Source: Tepidisphaera sp.
GTDB lineage: Bacteria > Planctomycetota > Phycisphaerae > Phycisphaerales > UBA1924
Assembly: GCA_016124375.1 (NCBI GenBank)
Contig: WGNV01000004.1
Span: forward strand, 62,001-126,000
Length of the DNA stretch: 64,000 nt
Direction of reading: 5' to 3'
Part shown: in pieces, positions 9,624 through 18,095 of the stretch
Numbering within the stretch: the stretch's first letter is position 1
How the letters are laid out: every line of letters starts with the position of its first letter
Position numbers and translations under genes: made by a program
The notes under the pieces: model-generated
What the model was told of the DNA's origin: nothing
The model's database searches: none
What the model saw: only the letters and a program-made list of their open reading frames with translations

Positions 9624-9929
9624 TCAACCTCCCAGGGCGATCACCGCCGCGGCCAGCAACCCTCCGACAAACACCGCGAAGGTTATCGCCTCCGCGACGC
9701 GCACGAAGCGGCGCGACGCCCTGGGGAACCAGCGATCCGCCACCAGCACCATAAACACGAACTGGCCCGCCGCCAGCCCGGCGAAACCCGCCGCCCGCAC
9801 AGCGCCGGGGGCCAGAAATGCCGCCTGCGATTCACCCGCCCAGGCCAGACCAAGCACGCAGAGCGTCGCGCCCCAGGCAACCGCCATGAGGCCCGCAACA
9901 GCCCGGGCTGGCCCCGCGCCGCGAATCAT
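9624..9929 (-). CDS. small membrane protein, function unknown
   Basis: 101 aa if it starts at MIRGAGPARA; a longer form from 9983 is open but its extra residues look non-coding. Three hydrophobic segments cover most of its length. The stop lies 2 nt before the GTG of the large secreted protein, and that gene's Shine-Dalgarno motif falls inside this gene, so the two are likely translated together. Confidence 0.6.
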   Translation of the reverse strand: MIRGAGPARAVAGLMAVAWGATLCVLGLAWAGESQAAFLAPGAVRAAGFAGLAAGQFVFMVLVADRWFPRASRRFVRVAEAITFAVFVGGLLAAAVIALGG

Positions 9930-10052
9930 GCCCCAGTAACCTAACCGGGGCACGCAACCCGTGTGGGGGCTGGCAGTTAGCAAGATTCCCTAAATGCGAG
10001 GTGCGTTCGGTCCCCTCACCGAATATCGACCGCGCCGGACTCGCGCAGGCTG

Positions 10053-10091
10053 ATTTAGCAATTTAGCAATTTAGCCCTTTGGCAATTTCCC
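10053..10091 (+). repeat. tandem octamer array, unit ATTTAGCA
   Basis: Consecutive 8-bp units ATTTAGCA, ATTTAGCA, ATTTAGCC, CTTTGGCA and a partial ATTTCCC run up to the stop codon of rho (TAA at 10092-10094, minus strand). AT-rich against a GC-rich background. A sister array with the same units in reverse lies at 28392-28431. Confidence 0.85.
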
Positions 10092-12146
10092 TTACCCCAG
10101 CGCCATCGTCATCAGGAACTCGGCGTTGGTCTTCACCTTCTTCAGGCGGCCCTTGAGCAGCTCCATCGCCTCGACGACGTTCATGTCGCTCAGCACCTTG
10201 CGGAGGCGATAGACCAACTCCAGTTCCTTGGGGTCCAAGAGCAGTTCTTCGCGCCGCGTGCCGCTGGCCGCCACGTCGATCGCCGGCCAGATTCGCTTCT
10301 CGACCAACTTGCGGTCCAAGTGAAGTTCGCTGTTGCCCGTGCCCTTGAACTCTTCGAAGATCACTTCGTCCATCTTGGAGCCCGTGTCGACCAGCGCGGT
10401 GCCGATGATCGTGAGGCTGCCGCCTTTCTCGATCGCCCGGGCGGCGCCGAAGAACTTCTTGGGGCGCTGCAGGGCGTTGCTGTCCAGGCCGCCGGTCATG
10501 ATCTTGCCCGAGTGGGGCATCTCGGCGTTGTAGGCCCGGGCCATGCGGGTGATGCTGTCGAGCAGGATGACGACGTCATCGCCGAACTCGACCATGCGCT
10601 TGGCCTTCTCGATCACCATCTCGCACACCTGCACGTGCCGGTGGCTCTGTTCGTCGAACGTGCTCGCCACCACCTCGACCATCTTCCCGGCGCAGTTGCG
10701 CTTGAAGTCCGTCACTTCTTCAGGCCGCTCGTCCACCAGCAGCACGATGATGTGCACCTCGGGGTAGTTTTTCGTGATCGCCTTGGTGATCTTCTGCATC
10801 AGCACGGTCTTGCCCGTGCGGGGCGGGGCCACGATCAGCCCGCGCTGGCCCTTACCAATGGGCGTCACCAGGTCGATGATGCGGCACTCGATCTCGTCCG
10901 GGCTCGTCTCCAGCACGAACCGCTTCTCGGGGTGCAGGGGCGTCAGGTCTTCGAAGTTCCGCAGGTGATGCACCTTCTGCGGCTCGCGATCGTTCACCTG
11001 ATCCACCCGCAGAAGCGCGAAGTAGCGTTCATTCTCCTTGGGAGGCCGCACGATGCCCCGCACGATCATGCCGCGACGCAACCCCCAGCGCCGCACCTGG
11101 GTGGGCGACACATAAATGTCATCCGGCCCGGGCAGGTAGCTCTGCTCGGCGCTGCGCAAGAACCCGAAGCCATCGGGCATTACTTCGAGCGTTCCTTCGC
11201 CCGACATCAGCCCTTGCCGCGCCGCACGGGCCTTCAGAATCTTGAAGATCAGTTCCTGCTTGGCGATGGTCTCGACGTCGGTGAAGCCTTCTTTGGCCGC
11301 GAACTTCCAGAGTTCTTCGGGCCCCATCCGCTGCAACTCGGCGATGCTCACCGGGGGGCCAAGGGCCGCACCCTCGGTGCTCTTGACGACGCGTTCCAGT
11401 TCCGCGGCTTCGCGTTCCAGTTCATCATCGCTGGGCAGGAAGCCATCAAACTGGCGCTGGCCGCCCCCACCCGGGCCGGGGCCCATGCCGGGGTTCATCC
11501 CCGGGCCCATGCCCATGCCGCCGCCCTTGCGACGCTTCTTCTTGCGACGCCCAAAGCCCATCTGGTTGGGATATCCACCGCCTTGATTCGGATACCCACC
11601 CCCACCGCCGCCTCCCTGGTTCGGATACCCCTGACCCTGGGGCCGGTCACCCTGAGGCGGCCGGTCGCCCTGGGGGCGGTCGCCCTGCGGGGGTCGGTCG
11701 CCTCGGGGGTCAAAGCCGCGATTCTGGTGCTGGGGGCGCTGGCCCTGGTCCGGGCGAGGGCCGTCGGGGCGAGGGCCGTCAAACCTCTGCCCGCCATCGG
11801 GCCGGGGCTGATCAGGTCGGGGCTGCTCCGGCCTGGCCTGGTCCGGTCTTGGTTGATCCTGACGCGGCTGTTCTTGCCGGGGCGGCTCCTGCCGAGGCTG
11901 GAATGACTCGGGCCGGGGTTCGGCGGGGCGAGGGGCCTCGGCCCGGGGCTCCGAACGCGGCGCGGGGATTTCCCGGGCATCCTGGCGCGGTTCGGGCCGG
12001 GGGGCATCAAGGCGCGGCGCGGGACGCGGAGCATCAGGGGCGGCCTTGGCGGCTTCCGGCGCCTCGCGCTTGGTCCGGGTGGTCTTGCGACCCTCGGTGG
12101 ACTTGCCCGCCTTGTCTTCCGTCGCCGCGCTGGTGGTCTTGGCCAT
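10092..12146 (-). CDS. rho: transcription termination factor Rho with long disordered N-terminus
   Basis: 684 aa against ~420 in E. coli. Residues 1 to ~265 are low complexity: repeats of [10 protein letters not shown] type, then GDRPPQ repeats, a glycine-rich stretch with YPNQGGG, and a basic patch [11 protein letters not shown]. After this come the Rho N-terminal helical domain (~270-305), the RNA-binding cold-shock domain (~318-388), and the RecA-like motor with Walker A APPRTGKT near 441 and Walker [17 protein letters not shown]. The Q/R-loop region [11 protein letters not shown] and the end [21 protein letters not shown]-type C-terminus are intact. The extension may bind RNA or drive condensation, as shown for some other long Rho proteins; here that is an inference. 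Confidence 0.97.
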   Translation of the reverse strand: MAKTTSAATEDKAGKSTEGRKTTRTKREAPEAAKAAPDAPRPAPRLDAPRPEPRQDAREIPAPRSEPRAEAPRPAEPRPESFQPRQEPPRQEQPRQDQPRPDQARPEQPRPDQPRPDGGQRFDGPRPDGPRPDQGQRPQHQNRGFDPRGDRPPQGDRPQGDRPPQGDRPQGQGYPNQGGGGGGGYPNQGGGYPNQMGFGRRKKKRRKGGGMGMGPGMNPGMGPGPGGGGQRQFDGFLPSDDELEREAAELERVVKSTEGAALGPPVSIAELQRMGPEELWKFAAKEGFTDVETIAKQELIFKILKARAARQGLMSGEGTLEVMPDGFGFLRSAEQSYLPGPDDIYVSPTQVRRWGLRRGMIVRGIVRPPKENERYFALLRVDQVNDREPQKVHHLRNFEDLTPLHPEKRFVLETSPDEIECRIIDLVTPIGKGQRGLIVAPPRTGKTVLMQKITKAITKNYPEVHIIVLLVDERPEEVTDFKRNCAGKMVEVVASTFDEQSHRHVQVCEMVIEKAKRMVEFGDDVVILLDSITRMARAYNAEMPHSGKIMTGGLDSNALQRPKKFFGAARAIEKGGSLTIIGTALVDTGSKMDEVIFEEFKGTGNSELHLDRKLVEKRIWPAIDVAASGTRREELLLDPKELELVYRLRKVLSDMNVVEAMELLKGRLKKVKTNAEFLMTMALG

Positions 12147-12655
12147 AAATCCTGACTTCCGGTGAGAAACTGCTGATCAAAGAGGGTGAGCGATAGGTGA
12201 TGGTGGTAAACGGGTGAAAGAAATGCGGCAGGCTGCCAGCAGCCGCCTCACTCTGGGGGCTGCACGAGCACATGCGGAATGCACGGCCCGAGAGACGCGG
12301 CCCGGTTCTGGCGGGCCGCCGAAGGGTTCGGCCGCCGGAGCGATCGATCCGCCGCCAGCAGCCGCCGACATGAACTCGGTCAAACGTATTTCGATCAACG
12401 CTCGACGGCGCGTTCGATCGCACCGTGAACTTGCGACATATCACTCCGCCCCACCAACCAGCCGCGCCGACGCCCGTCGGGCCATCTGATTCATCGTGAG
12501 GCGAAATCCGCGGCTCTTCGTGCGAGTGCTCGCAGGGGACATCTGAAATCCCGCCCGACTGGGAGGCCAAATCGCCACACCAATCCACACACGCCGGCCG
12601 CCGGATTTTCTAGAGATCTGAGGCCGCGACTGCTTCGCCCGACCTCGACTGCATC
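12147..12655 (-). other. long untranslated leader of rho
   Basis: About 510 nt between the proposed rho promoter and its ATG, with no supported gene on either strand. Several pyrimidine-rich, C-rich stretches on the minus strand could be Rho-loading (rut-like) sites, which would fit the autoregulation by premature termination known for rho leaders elsewhere. That part is inference. Confidence 0.45.
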
Positions 12656-12661
12656 AGTATA
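12656..12661 (-). promoter_or_regulatory. candidate -10 element for rho
   Basis: The minus strand reads TATACT, five of six matches to TATAAT, 35 nt past the end of the coaE gene. The possible -35 sequences (TTGCCC at a short 13-nt spacing, TTGCAA at 20 nt) are poorly placed, so confidence is limited. Confidence 0.4.
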
Positions 12662-12695
12662 CCCACGATTCGCGGGGCAAGTTGCAAGGGGTGCA

Positions 12696-13850
12696 TCAAT
12701 CTGGCGCTTGGGCCCCCGGGCCCATCTGGGGCGCCTGCCGGGCGTGAACGCGTGGAGCGCGGGCCGCGAGAACCGCCACCAGCCCCTCTACCTGTCGCCG
12801 AACGTCTTCCAACGTTCCGACGTTCTCAACCACAGCATCGGACATGGTCCGCTTTTGCTGAAGTGAAATCTGGGCTTTCTCGCGCCGCTCCAGTTCCGCC
12901 TCGTCCCAGCCCCGCGCCCGCACCCGCTCCAGGCGAAGTTCGCGCGGCGCGTCGACGAACAGCACGAAATCGCATTCCTTGTCGACGCCGGCTTCGAACA
13001 GGAGCGGGGCATCGACGATCACGCCCTTCTTGCCCGCCCGTCGGGCGTCGGCCGCCATCGCCGCCCGCCCGGCTTTGACCAGGGGATGCACCAGACCCTC
13101 CAGCCTCGCCCGCTGGCTGGCATCCGCAAAGATGATCTTGGCGACCTTCGACCGATCCACCCGTCCCTCGGGCGTGAGGATCTCCTGCCCCCACCACGAC
13201 ACAAGCTGCGCCCGCACCTCCGGTCGATCCAGCGCCTCCTTGGCCTCTTTGTCGGAATCGACCACCAGGAAACCCATTCCCTCAAAGGCCTTGGCCACGG
13301 CGCTCTTGCCCGCGCCGATGCCCCCCACCAGGCCGATCACCATGAAACGTTCGGACGGCGGCGGAAGCCCCCGGCCCTGGGCCGCCGCCCGAACCAGTGC
13401 CAGCACCCCCTCCGGGCGATCCACGGTGCGCCACACCAGCGCGTACCCATCGGTTCCGGCGGACGCAATCGCGATCGACCCCGCGCCCAGCAACCTCTCC
13501 AGCACGCTGCGCGTCATGGTCACGTGCTGGAGATTGGCCAGCGGCACCTCGACTACCACCCGGCGGATCACTCCCAAACGCACGCTGGCGTGCCGGTCGG
13601 TCAGGATGTACCGGCGGCACAGTGCCACGACCGCCGCCCAACCCAGGGCGCCCGCGATCAGGATGATCCCTGCCAGCACGCCCTCACGCACCCACCCGAG
13701 CCCCGCGATCACCGCCCCGATCGCGGCTCCGGCCGCCGCGCTCGGCCACGCCCACGCGATGATGAACGACGCCCCGGGGCGAAGGTCCAGAATCACCCGC
13801 TCCGTGTGCGCGGCGTTCGACCCCGGCGTCGCTTCGCGCGACAGCGTCAT
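12696..13850 (-). CDS. coaE: bacterial PH-domain / dephospho-CoA kinase fusion
   Basis: 384 aa, about twice the usual CoaE length. Residues 1-160 form a membrane-associated PH-like domain of the bPH_2 (DUF304) type: a hydrophobic hairpin (~28-78), then RYILTDRHASVRLGVIRR, EVPLANLQHV and LERLLGAGSIAIASAG. From residue 170 a complete dephospho-CoA kinase follows, with P-loop GLVGGIGAGKS, then VVDSDKEAKEAL and VIVDAPLLFEAG. CoaE carries out the last step of CoA synthesis, phosphorylating the 3'-OH of dephospho-CoA. No stop separates the two parts, so this is either a true fusion or an ORF with an internal start at M170. It abuts hpt (stop TGA directly followed by this ATG). Confidence 0.9.
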   Translation of the reverse strand: MTLSREATPGSNAAHTERVILDLRPGASFIIAWAWPSAAAGAAIGAVIAGLGWVREGVLAGIILIAGALGWAAVVALCRRYILTDRHASVRLGVIRRVVVEVPLANLQHVTMTRSVLERLLGAGSIAIASAGTDGYALVWRTVDRPEGVLALVRAAAQGRGLPPPSERFMVIGLVGGIGAGKSAVAKAFEGMGFLVVDSDKEAKEALDRPEVRAQLVSWWGQEILTPEGRVDRSKVAKIIFADASQRARLEGLVHPLVKAGRAAMAADARRAGKKGVIVDAPLLFEAGVDKECDFVLFVDAPRELRLERVRARGWDEAELERREKAQISLQQKRTMSDAVVENVGTLEDVRRQVEGLVAVLAARAPRVHARQAPQMGPGAQAPD

Positions 13851-14417
13851 TCAGCGTGCCTCCGGGCGAAGCGTCGCGATCTCCGGGTAGTTGCGGTAAA
13901 ACCCGTCGTAGTCAAGCCCGTAGCCCACCACAAACTCGTCCGGGATATCGAAGCCGACGTAGTCGGGCTCGAAGGCGACCTTCGCCTTGCCGGGCTTGCG
14001 CAGCAGGACGCAGGTGCGCAGCGACGCCGGCTCCTGCGTGCGGATCAGACGCGTCACCACGTCCAGCGTGTGCCCGCTGTCCAGAATGTCGTCAACCACC
14101 AGCACGTGCTTGCCCTTCAGGTTCTGCGGCAGTTCGCCCTGGATCGACACGCCCTTGCTCTCGACGCTCTTGCCCGGATAGCTCGATACCCCCACCAGCT
14201 CCAGGCTGAGCTTCAGCGGCAGTTGCCGCACCAGATCCGCCACGAAGATCATCGACCCGGTCAGCACCGGGATCAGCACCAGCTTGCCGTGCGATTGGTC
14301 CGTGCCGTCGCCCCCCAGGGCTCGCTCCAGGTCACGGGCGATCTGCTCGCCCAGCCCATGAACCCGTGCGGCTATCACGGTCCGATCGATGAGAATCCGC
14401 TCCAGATCCCGGCGCAT
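13851..14417 (-). CDS. hpt: hypoxanthine phosphoribosyltransferase
   Basis: 188 aa, normal for the family. The PRPP-binding loop VLVVDDILDSGHTL lies mid-protein, with the purine-site segment DYVGFDIPDEFVVGYGLDYDG near the C-terminus. It salvages hypoxanthine and guanine to IMP and GMP. The ATG at 14417 was chosen because homologous sequence begins there; the longer frame overlaps the divergent GNAT gene. The stop directly abuts the start of the coaE fusion, so both are probably one transcript. Confidence 0.95.
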   Translation of the reverse strand: MRRDLERILIDRTVIAARVHGLGEQIARDLERALGGDGTDQSHGKLVLIPVLTGSMIFVADLVRQLPLKLSLELVGVSSYPGKSVESKGVSIQGELPQNLKGKHVLVVDDILDSGHTLDVVTRLIRTQEPASLRTCVLLRKPGKAKVAFEPDYVGFDIPDEFVVGYGLDYDGFYRNYPEIATLRPEAR

Positions 14418-14423
14418 GGGCGG

Positions 14424-14429
14424 AGTATA
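14424..14429 (-). promoter_or_regulatory. candidate -10 element for hpt-coaE
   Basis: The minus strand reads TATACT only 6 nt before the hpt ATG, the same hexamer as in front of rho. If used, the transcript would be leaderless or nearly so. No good -35 is seen. Confidence 0.3.
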
Positions 14430-14479
14430 CCGGTCGATCGGGCCGGGGCCGGGGGCCGGCGTACCCTGATCCCTGCGCT

Positions 14480-15535
14480 GTGACCCAGTCGACCACGACC
14501 AACCCGGGCCCGCCAGCCGACGCGCCAATGCCGGTCGTCCGCGTCTCTACGGACCTGTTCCTGCCCGCGGCCCGGCGCCTCGTCAGCCAAACCAACGCGA
14601 GCATCGAAGACGCCGCCCGGCGCCTGGTCGAATCGGCCCCGCGCCACGGGATCGACATGTCGCTGTGCTTTGTGACCCTCGAGGCTCCGTCTCGCCCGCT
14701 GCGGGCGGGGCGGGCGGGCAAGGCCCAGCCCGTCGTGCGCCAGGCGTGCCTGGCTGTCAAGGGCTCGGGACGCACCGCCATGCTGTTCATCAGCGAACCA
14801 AGCGTGGGCGAACTCGAAGCCCCGGAGGCACGCGACGAGCGTGTCGCCTGCATCCGGGCGGCGGTCGACCTCCTCGCCCGCGAACATGCCCGCGACGTGG
14901 GCCTGGTGCAGGCCCTGCCCGAGCCCGAAGAGATCTGGACCACCGAGGCGTGCGATCAGGCCGGGTTCATCCGCGTGGGCGATCTCTCGTACCTGCGCTG
15001 CCCGCCCCTCAAGGCCCGCGACGCGCAGCGCCTGGCCCATGAGTTCGACGATCGCGCCCCGTGGCCGGAGGGGGTCGAGATCCTTCGCTGCAGCGACCTC
15101 CCGCCCTCGCTCCTCGACGATCTGCTGGGAGAAGCCCTCGAATCGTCGTACGTCGACACGCTCGATTGCCCGGAGCTTTCCGGCCTGCGAAGCAAGGCCG
15201 ACGTCATCGACAGCCACCGCTCGATTGGACGCTACGACCCCTCGACCTGGTGGCTGGTGCAACGCAACGGCAAGCCCCGCGGGTGCATGCTCCTCTCAGG
15301 CTGCCCTGATCAGCGCGCCACCGAGCTGGTGTACCTGGGACTGGCGCCGGAGCTCCGGCACGCCGGCATGGGCAAGCGCTTGCTCGCCATGGGCTTGCAG
15401 ACCATGCGGCGAATCCACCCCACTTGGGGGGTCACCTGCGCCGTGGATGAGCGCAATACCCCGGCGCTGCGCCTGTACGACCGGCTGGGCTTTGAGCGGG
15501 TCGCACGACGCGTCGCGCTGGTGCGCCCGATCTGA
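14480..15535 (+). CDS. GNAT-family N-acetyltransferase (tandem GNAT folds)
   Basis: 351 aa. The C-terminal half (~190-350) is a clear GNAT domain with acetyl-CoA motif LGLAPELRHAGMGKRLL and the closing CAVDERNTPALRLYDRLGF. The N-terminal half resembles a second, degenerate GNAT fold, as in mycothiol-synthase-like proteins. Substrate unknown. The GTG at 14480 gives this length; an ATG at 14528 (MPVVRV) is a plausible alternative. It is divergent from hpt with only ~60 nt between them. Confidence 0.82.
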   Translation: MTQSTTTNPGPPADAPMPVVRVSTDLFLPAARRLVSQTNASIEDAARRLVESAPRHGIDMSLCFVTLEAPSRPLRAGRAGKAQPVVRQACLAVKGSGRTAMLFISEPSVGELEAPEARDERVACIRAAVDLLAREHARDVGLVQALPEPEEIWTTEACDQAGFIRVGDLSYLRCPPLKARDAQRLAHEFDDRAPWPEGVEILRCSDLPPSLLDDLLGEALESSYVDTLDCPELSGLRSKADVIDSHRSIGRYDPSTWWLVQRNGKPRGCMLLSGCPDQRATELVYLGLAPELRHAGMGKRLLAMGLQTMRRIHPTWGVTCAVDERNTPALRLYDRLGFERVARRVALVRPI

Positions 15536-16322
15536 CCCGGGGCACCTCTCCACGCCAACACACCTCGAACCCGGAGTGACGGGCGGGTGATGACGGCGTC
15601 AAGGCACCGGGCCGGAAAAACATGTTTCCACCGCGCTACCGCCCGAACGAACAAGACTTGCGCGTCTTCACAGAACTTTTGCACAGAGTACATGACAAAC
15701 GTGGACGAGAGGGGGACAACTTTTTCTCACGCCGCGCAAGTTCTTGTCCCAAAGACTCCAGTTCTCGCCAGCCGCCAATACCGGACAGAAAGCACTTGCT
15801 GCCGACAGGCGCGACCCGTATCTTCTCGCCCACTCAGTCGCCCACGGAGACGTGAAAGCGATTGCGGCGAGAACGATCGTGTATCTCGCCGGCCTTCAAG
15901 ATTTGCGGTTTTTCTGGGGCATTTCACAAGGTTTCACGGGACCACCCGAACAGGTCTCATCTCCCGTGATGCGAGTTTGTCGGAGGCAGGAAATCGTCAC
16001 GTGTTTGTTGCGGCCATGGATTCGGCCGCCGGCGGATCGGCTCTGCTCGGGCGTTCAGCGCCCTACTAGAACCATCTCGCGACGTTGCTCGGGGAGCGCC
16101 CGCTGGCTCTCAAGGTGACCGCTCGCGCTGTCGGGGGTGAAGGACTCAGTCTACATGCGAAGACCGTCGCGGGACGTGTCCCGCGGGAGGCGTGCAAAGG
16201 ACCGCGCCCCCGTGATGACATCGCTCCGCGCGAGCATCGATCGCGTCGGCCCGGCCGGCGCGATGGACGCCGCACGCGTCGGCTTCGCGCATCATCCCGG
16301 TCCTTTGCGGAGGTATCAGCCT
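15536..16322. other. 787-nt gene-free region upstream of dnaA
   Basis: No convincing gene on either strand; the open frames here have arginine/serine-rich translations typical of shadows. The segment ~15600-15800 is less GC-rich than its surroundings. It contains TTTTGCACA (15677-15685), which fits the DnaA-box form TTWTNCACA, and a promoter-like pair TTGCTG-N17-TATCTT at 15796-15824. It could be the control region of dnaA or part of an origin; only one good box is seen, so an origin is not claimed. Confidence 0.5.
15677..15685 (+). promoter_or_regulatory. candidate DnaA box
   Basis: TTTTGCACA matches the relaxed consensus TTWTNCACA. Weaker relatives lie nearby (GTTTCCACC around 15624, CATTTCACA around 15920). 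It could mediate autoregulation of dnaA. A single nonamer match in this length of sequence can also occur by chance. Confidence 0.3.
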
Positions 16323-17912
16323 GTGGAGTCGCGCAACACATCCAGCGTTCGAGTTCGCGCCACCAACCTCGCGGCCGCACCCGCCGAAAGCACGGGGCGC
16401 GGCGCCGGCGAGCGAATGCAGGTTCGCTCCATGGCGCTCAACCAGGCCCGCGAAGCGGGCGGCCCGGTGACGCTCGCCGCCAAGGTGGCGCAGGCGGTCG
16501 GCCAGGCCAACTTCGACCGCTTCCTGAAGGGCCAGGCGACGTTCTCGATGATCGACGCCACGCTGGACGTGCTCGTGCCCACCACGGTGCTTCTCAACCT
16601 GGTCGAGCGGCGCTTCGCCGACCAGCTCAAGCAGGTTGCCCAGCGCGAGGCCCCGGGCAAGGCCGTGCACGTGCGGTATCGCGTCGATCGCGGCGCATTC
16701 GAGAGCGACGCGCCGCCCATGCCCCGCGCGACCCCCCTGCCCGTCACGCTGCCCCCGTCCTCAAACCTCGTCTCGACGCCCGTCAAGTACCGCTTCGATT
16801 CATTCATCGTCGGGCGGGCCAATCGCCTGGCGTGCTCCGCGGCCCAGCGCATCGCCGACGACGACGGGCCCGTGCCCCTGCTGTTCATTCACGGCTCGTG
16901 CGGGCTGGGCAAGACCCACCTGCTGCGGGCGGCCGCCGCCCGCTTCCAGGAGCGTCGCCCGGGCACGCTGGTGCGCTACACGACCGCCGAGGCGTTCACC
17001 AACGAGTACATCATGGCGATCCGCACAGGCAAGACCGACCAGTTCCGGAAGAACTATCGCAAGGTCGATTTTCTGTGCCTGGACGACGTGCACTTCTTTG
17101 CCCGCACCAACAAGGACTCGACGCAGAACGAGCTCATGAACACGCTGGACGCCGCGGGCGTCGACGGAGCCCGCATCATCGTCGCCAGCGACGAACACCC
17201 CAAGGAGATCACCAAGCTCTCTGACCGGCTGGTGTCGCGCTTCATGGCCGGGGCGGTGGTGAAGATCGAGCCCCCGGACGCGGACCTGCGCGGGCGGCTG
17301 ATCCGGCACCTGGCCCAGAAGCGCAACCTGCCCCTGGATGACGAAGCCGCCACGTTGCTCGCGGAACGCAGCGGGCGCTCCGCCGGGGCCCTGGGGGGCT
17401 TTGGCGGCAGCGTGCGGGAGATGGAAGGCCTGCTCAACCAGGTCGACGCGGTGCACCGCCTGCTGCCCGAGTACGGGCTGGGCACGGGCACGATCGGTGT
17501 CGCGCTGGTGCGCAAGGCCCTGGGCATCGACCAGGAGCAGCAGGCCCCGATGCCGGCGGCCATGCGAGTCCGTCGCCCCACCAACGCCGAGAGCATCGTC
17601 GCCGAAGTCTGCCGCGAACTGGCGGTCGACCTGAACGACTTCATGGGCAAGGGGCGGCACAAGCGCGTGGTGCTGGCGCGTTCGCTGGTCGCGAGCCTCA
17701 GCCGCCGCCTGACGACCATGAGCTTCCCGGAGATCGCGCGGGCGATGGGGCGGAGCAACCACTCGACGATCATCACCGCCCAGAAGCGGATCGATCGGCA
17801 GATCGCCGAGGACGTGGGCAGGCCCCTGAGCGCCGAGCTGGCGGCCGGGCACGCGGGCCGCACGCTGCGGGAACTGAATGATCATCTGTTCAGGTCGCTG
17901 CAGCGGGGTTGA
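16323..17912 (+). CDS. dnaA: chromosomal replication initiator DnaA
   Basis: 529 aa from the GTG at 16323, chosen because GGAGG (16309-16313) lies 9 nt upstream; the frame is open further upstream to 16137. Domain I is at ~50-120. The AAA+ domain III has Walker A HGSCGLGKTHLL (~190-201) and Walker B FLCLDDVHFF (~250-259). The DNA-binding domain IV closes with TMSFPEIARAMGRSNHSTIITA, the DnaA signature. Domain II is short. The gene has no dnaN or recF beside it, which is not unusual in planctomycetes. Confidence 0.96.
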   Translation: MESRNTSSVRVRATNLAAAPAESTGRGAGERMQVRSMALNQAREAGGPVTLAAKVAQAVGQANFDRFLKGQATFSMIDATLDVLVPTTVLLNLVERRFADQLKQVAQREAPGKAVHVRYRVDRGAFESDAPPMPRATPLPVTLPPSSNLVSTPVKYRFDSFIVGRANRLACSAAQRIADDDGPVPLLFIHGSCGLGKTHLLRAAAARFQERRPGTLVRYTTAEAFTNEYIMAIRTGKTDQFRKNYRKVDFLCLDDVHFFARTNKDSTQNELMNTLDAAGVDGARIIVASDEHPKEITKLSDRLVSRFMAGAVVKIEPPDADLRGRLIRHLAQKRNLPLDDEAATLLAERSGRSAGALGGFGGSVREMEGLLNQVDAVHRLLPEYGLGTGTIGVALVRKALGIDQEQQAPMPAAMRVRRPTNAESIVAEVCRELAVDLNDFMGKGRHKRVVLARSLVASLSRRLTTMSFPEIARAMGRSNHSTIITAQKRIDRQIAEDVGRPLSAELAAGHAGRTLRELNDHLFRSLQRG

Positions 17913-18039
17913 GGCTGGCGGATGGATTCACGCAACAGGTTCACCGAGGCCGCCGCTGGGGCGTCCTCGGTGTTCTTTCTCGCGCTCGGGTGGTCGCGCC
18001 GTCAGACGCGCGGTTCGCCAACGACGCTCTCCCAATGCA

Positions 18040-18067
18040 CACCAAGGACGCATCGGCGTCCTTGGTG
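18040..18067. terminator. perfect 12-bp hairpin between convergent genes
   Basis: CACCAAGGACGC, tetraloop ATCG, GCGTCCTTGGTG: a perfect stem between the end of dnaA and the end of the convergent STN-domain gene. No T-run follows on either strand, but its position suits a bidirectional terminator. Confidence 0.6.
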
Positions 18068-18095
18068 CTGCGTGACATTGATTGATCGATCAGGA

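Noticed and set aside
8272-9939. 555-codon plus-strand frame antisense to the secreted protein at 7108
   Set aside because: Arginine/histidine-rich shadow with no domain; the minus-strand gene has a signal peptide and ribosome-binding site.
12214-12489. 91-codon plus-strand open frame in the rho leader
   Set aside because: No ribosome-binding site or recognisable sequence; composition like other shadows.
15587-16069. 160-codon open frame upstream of dnaA
   Set aside because: Odd composition (many Arg, Ser, Thr, Cys), no family signal, and it lies in the less GC-rich control region.
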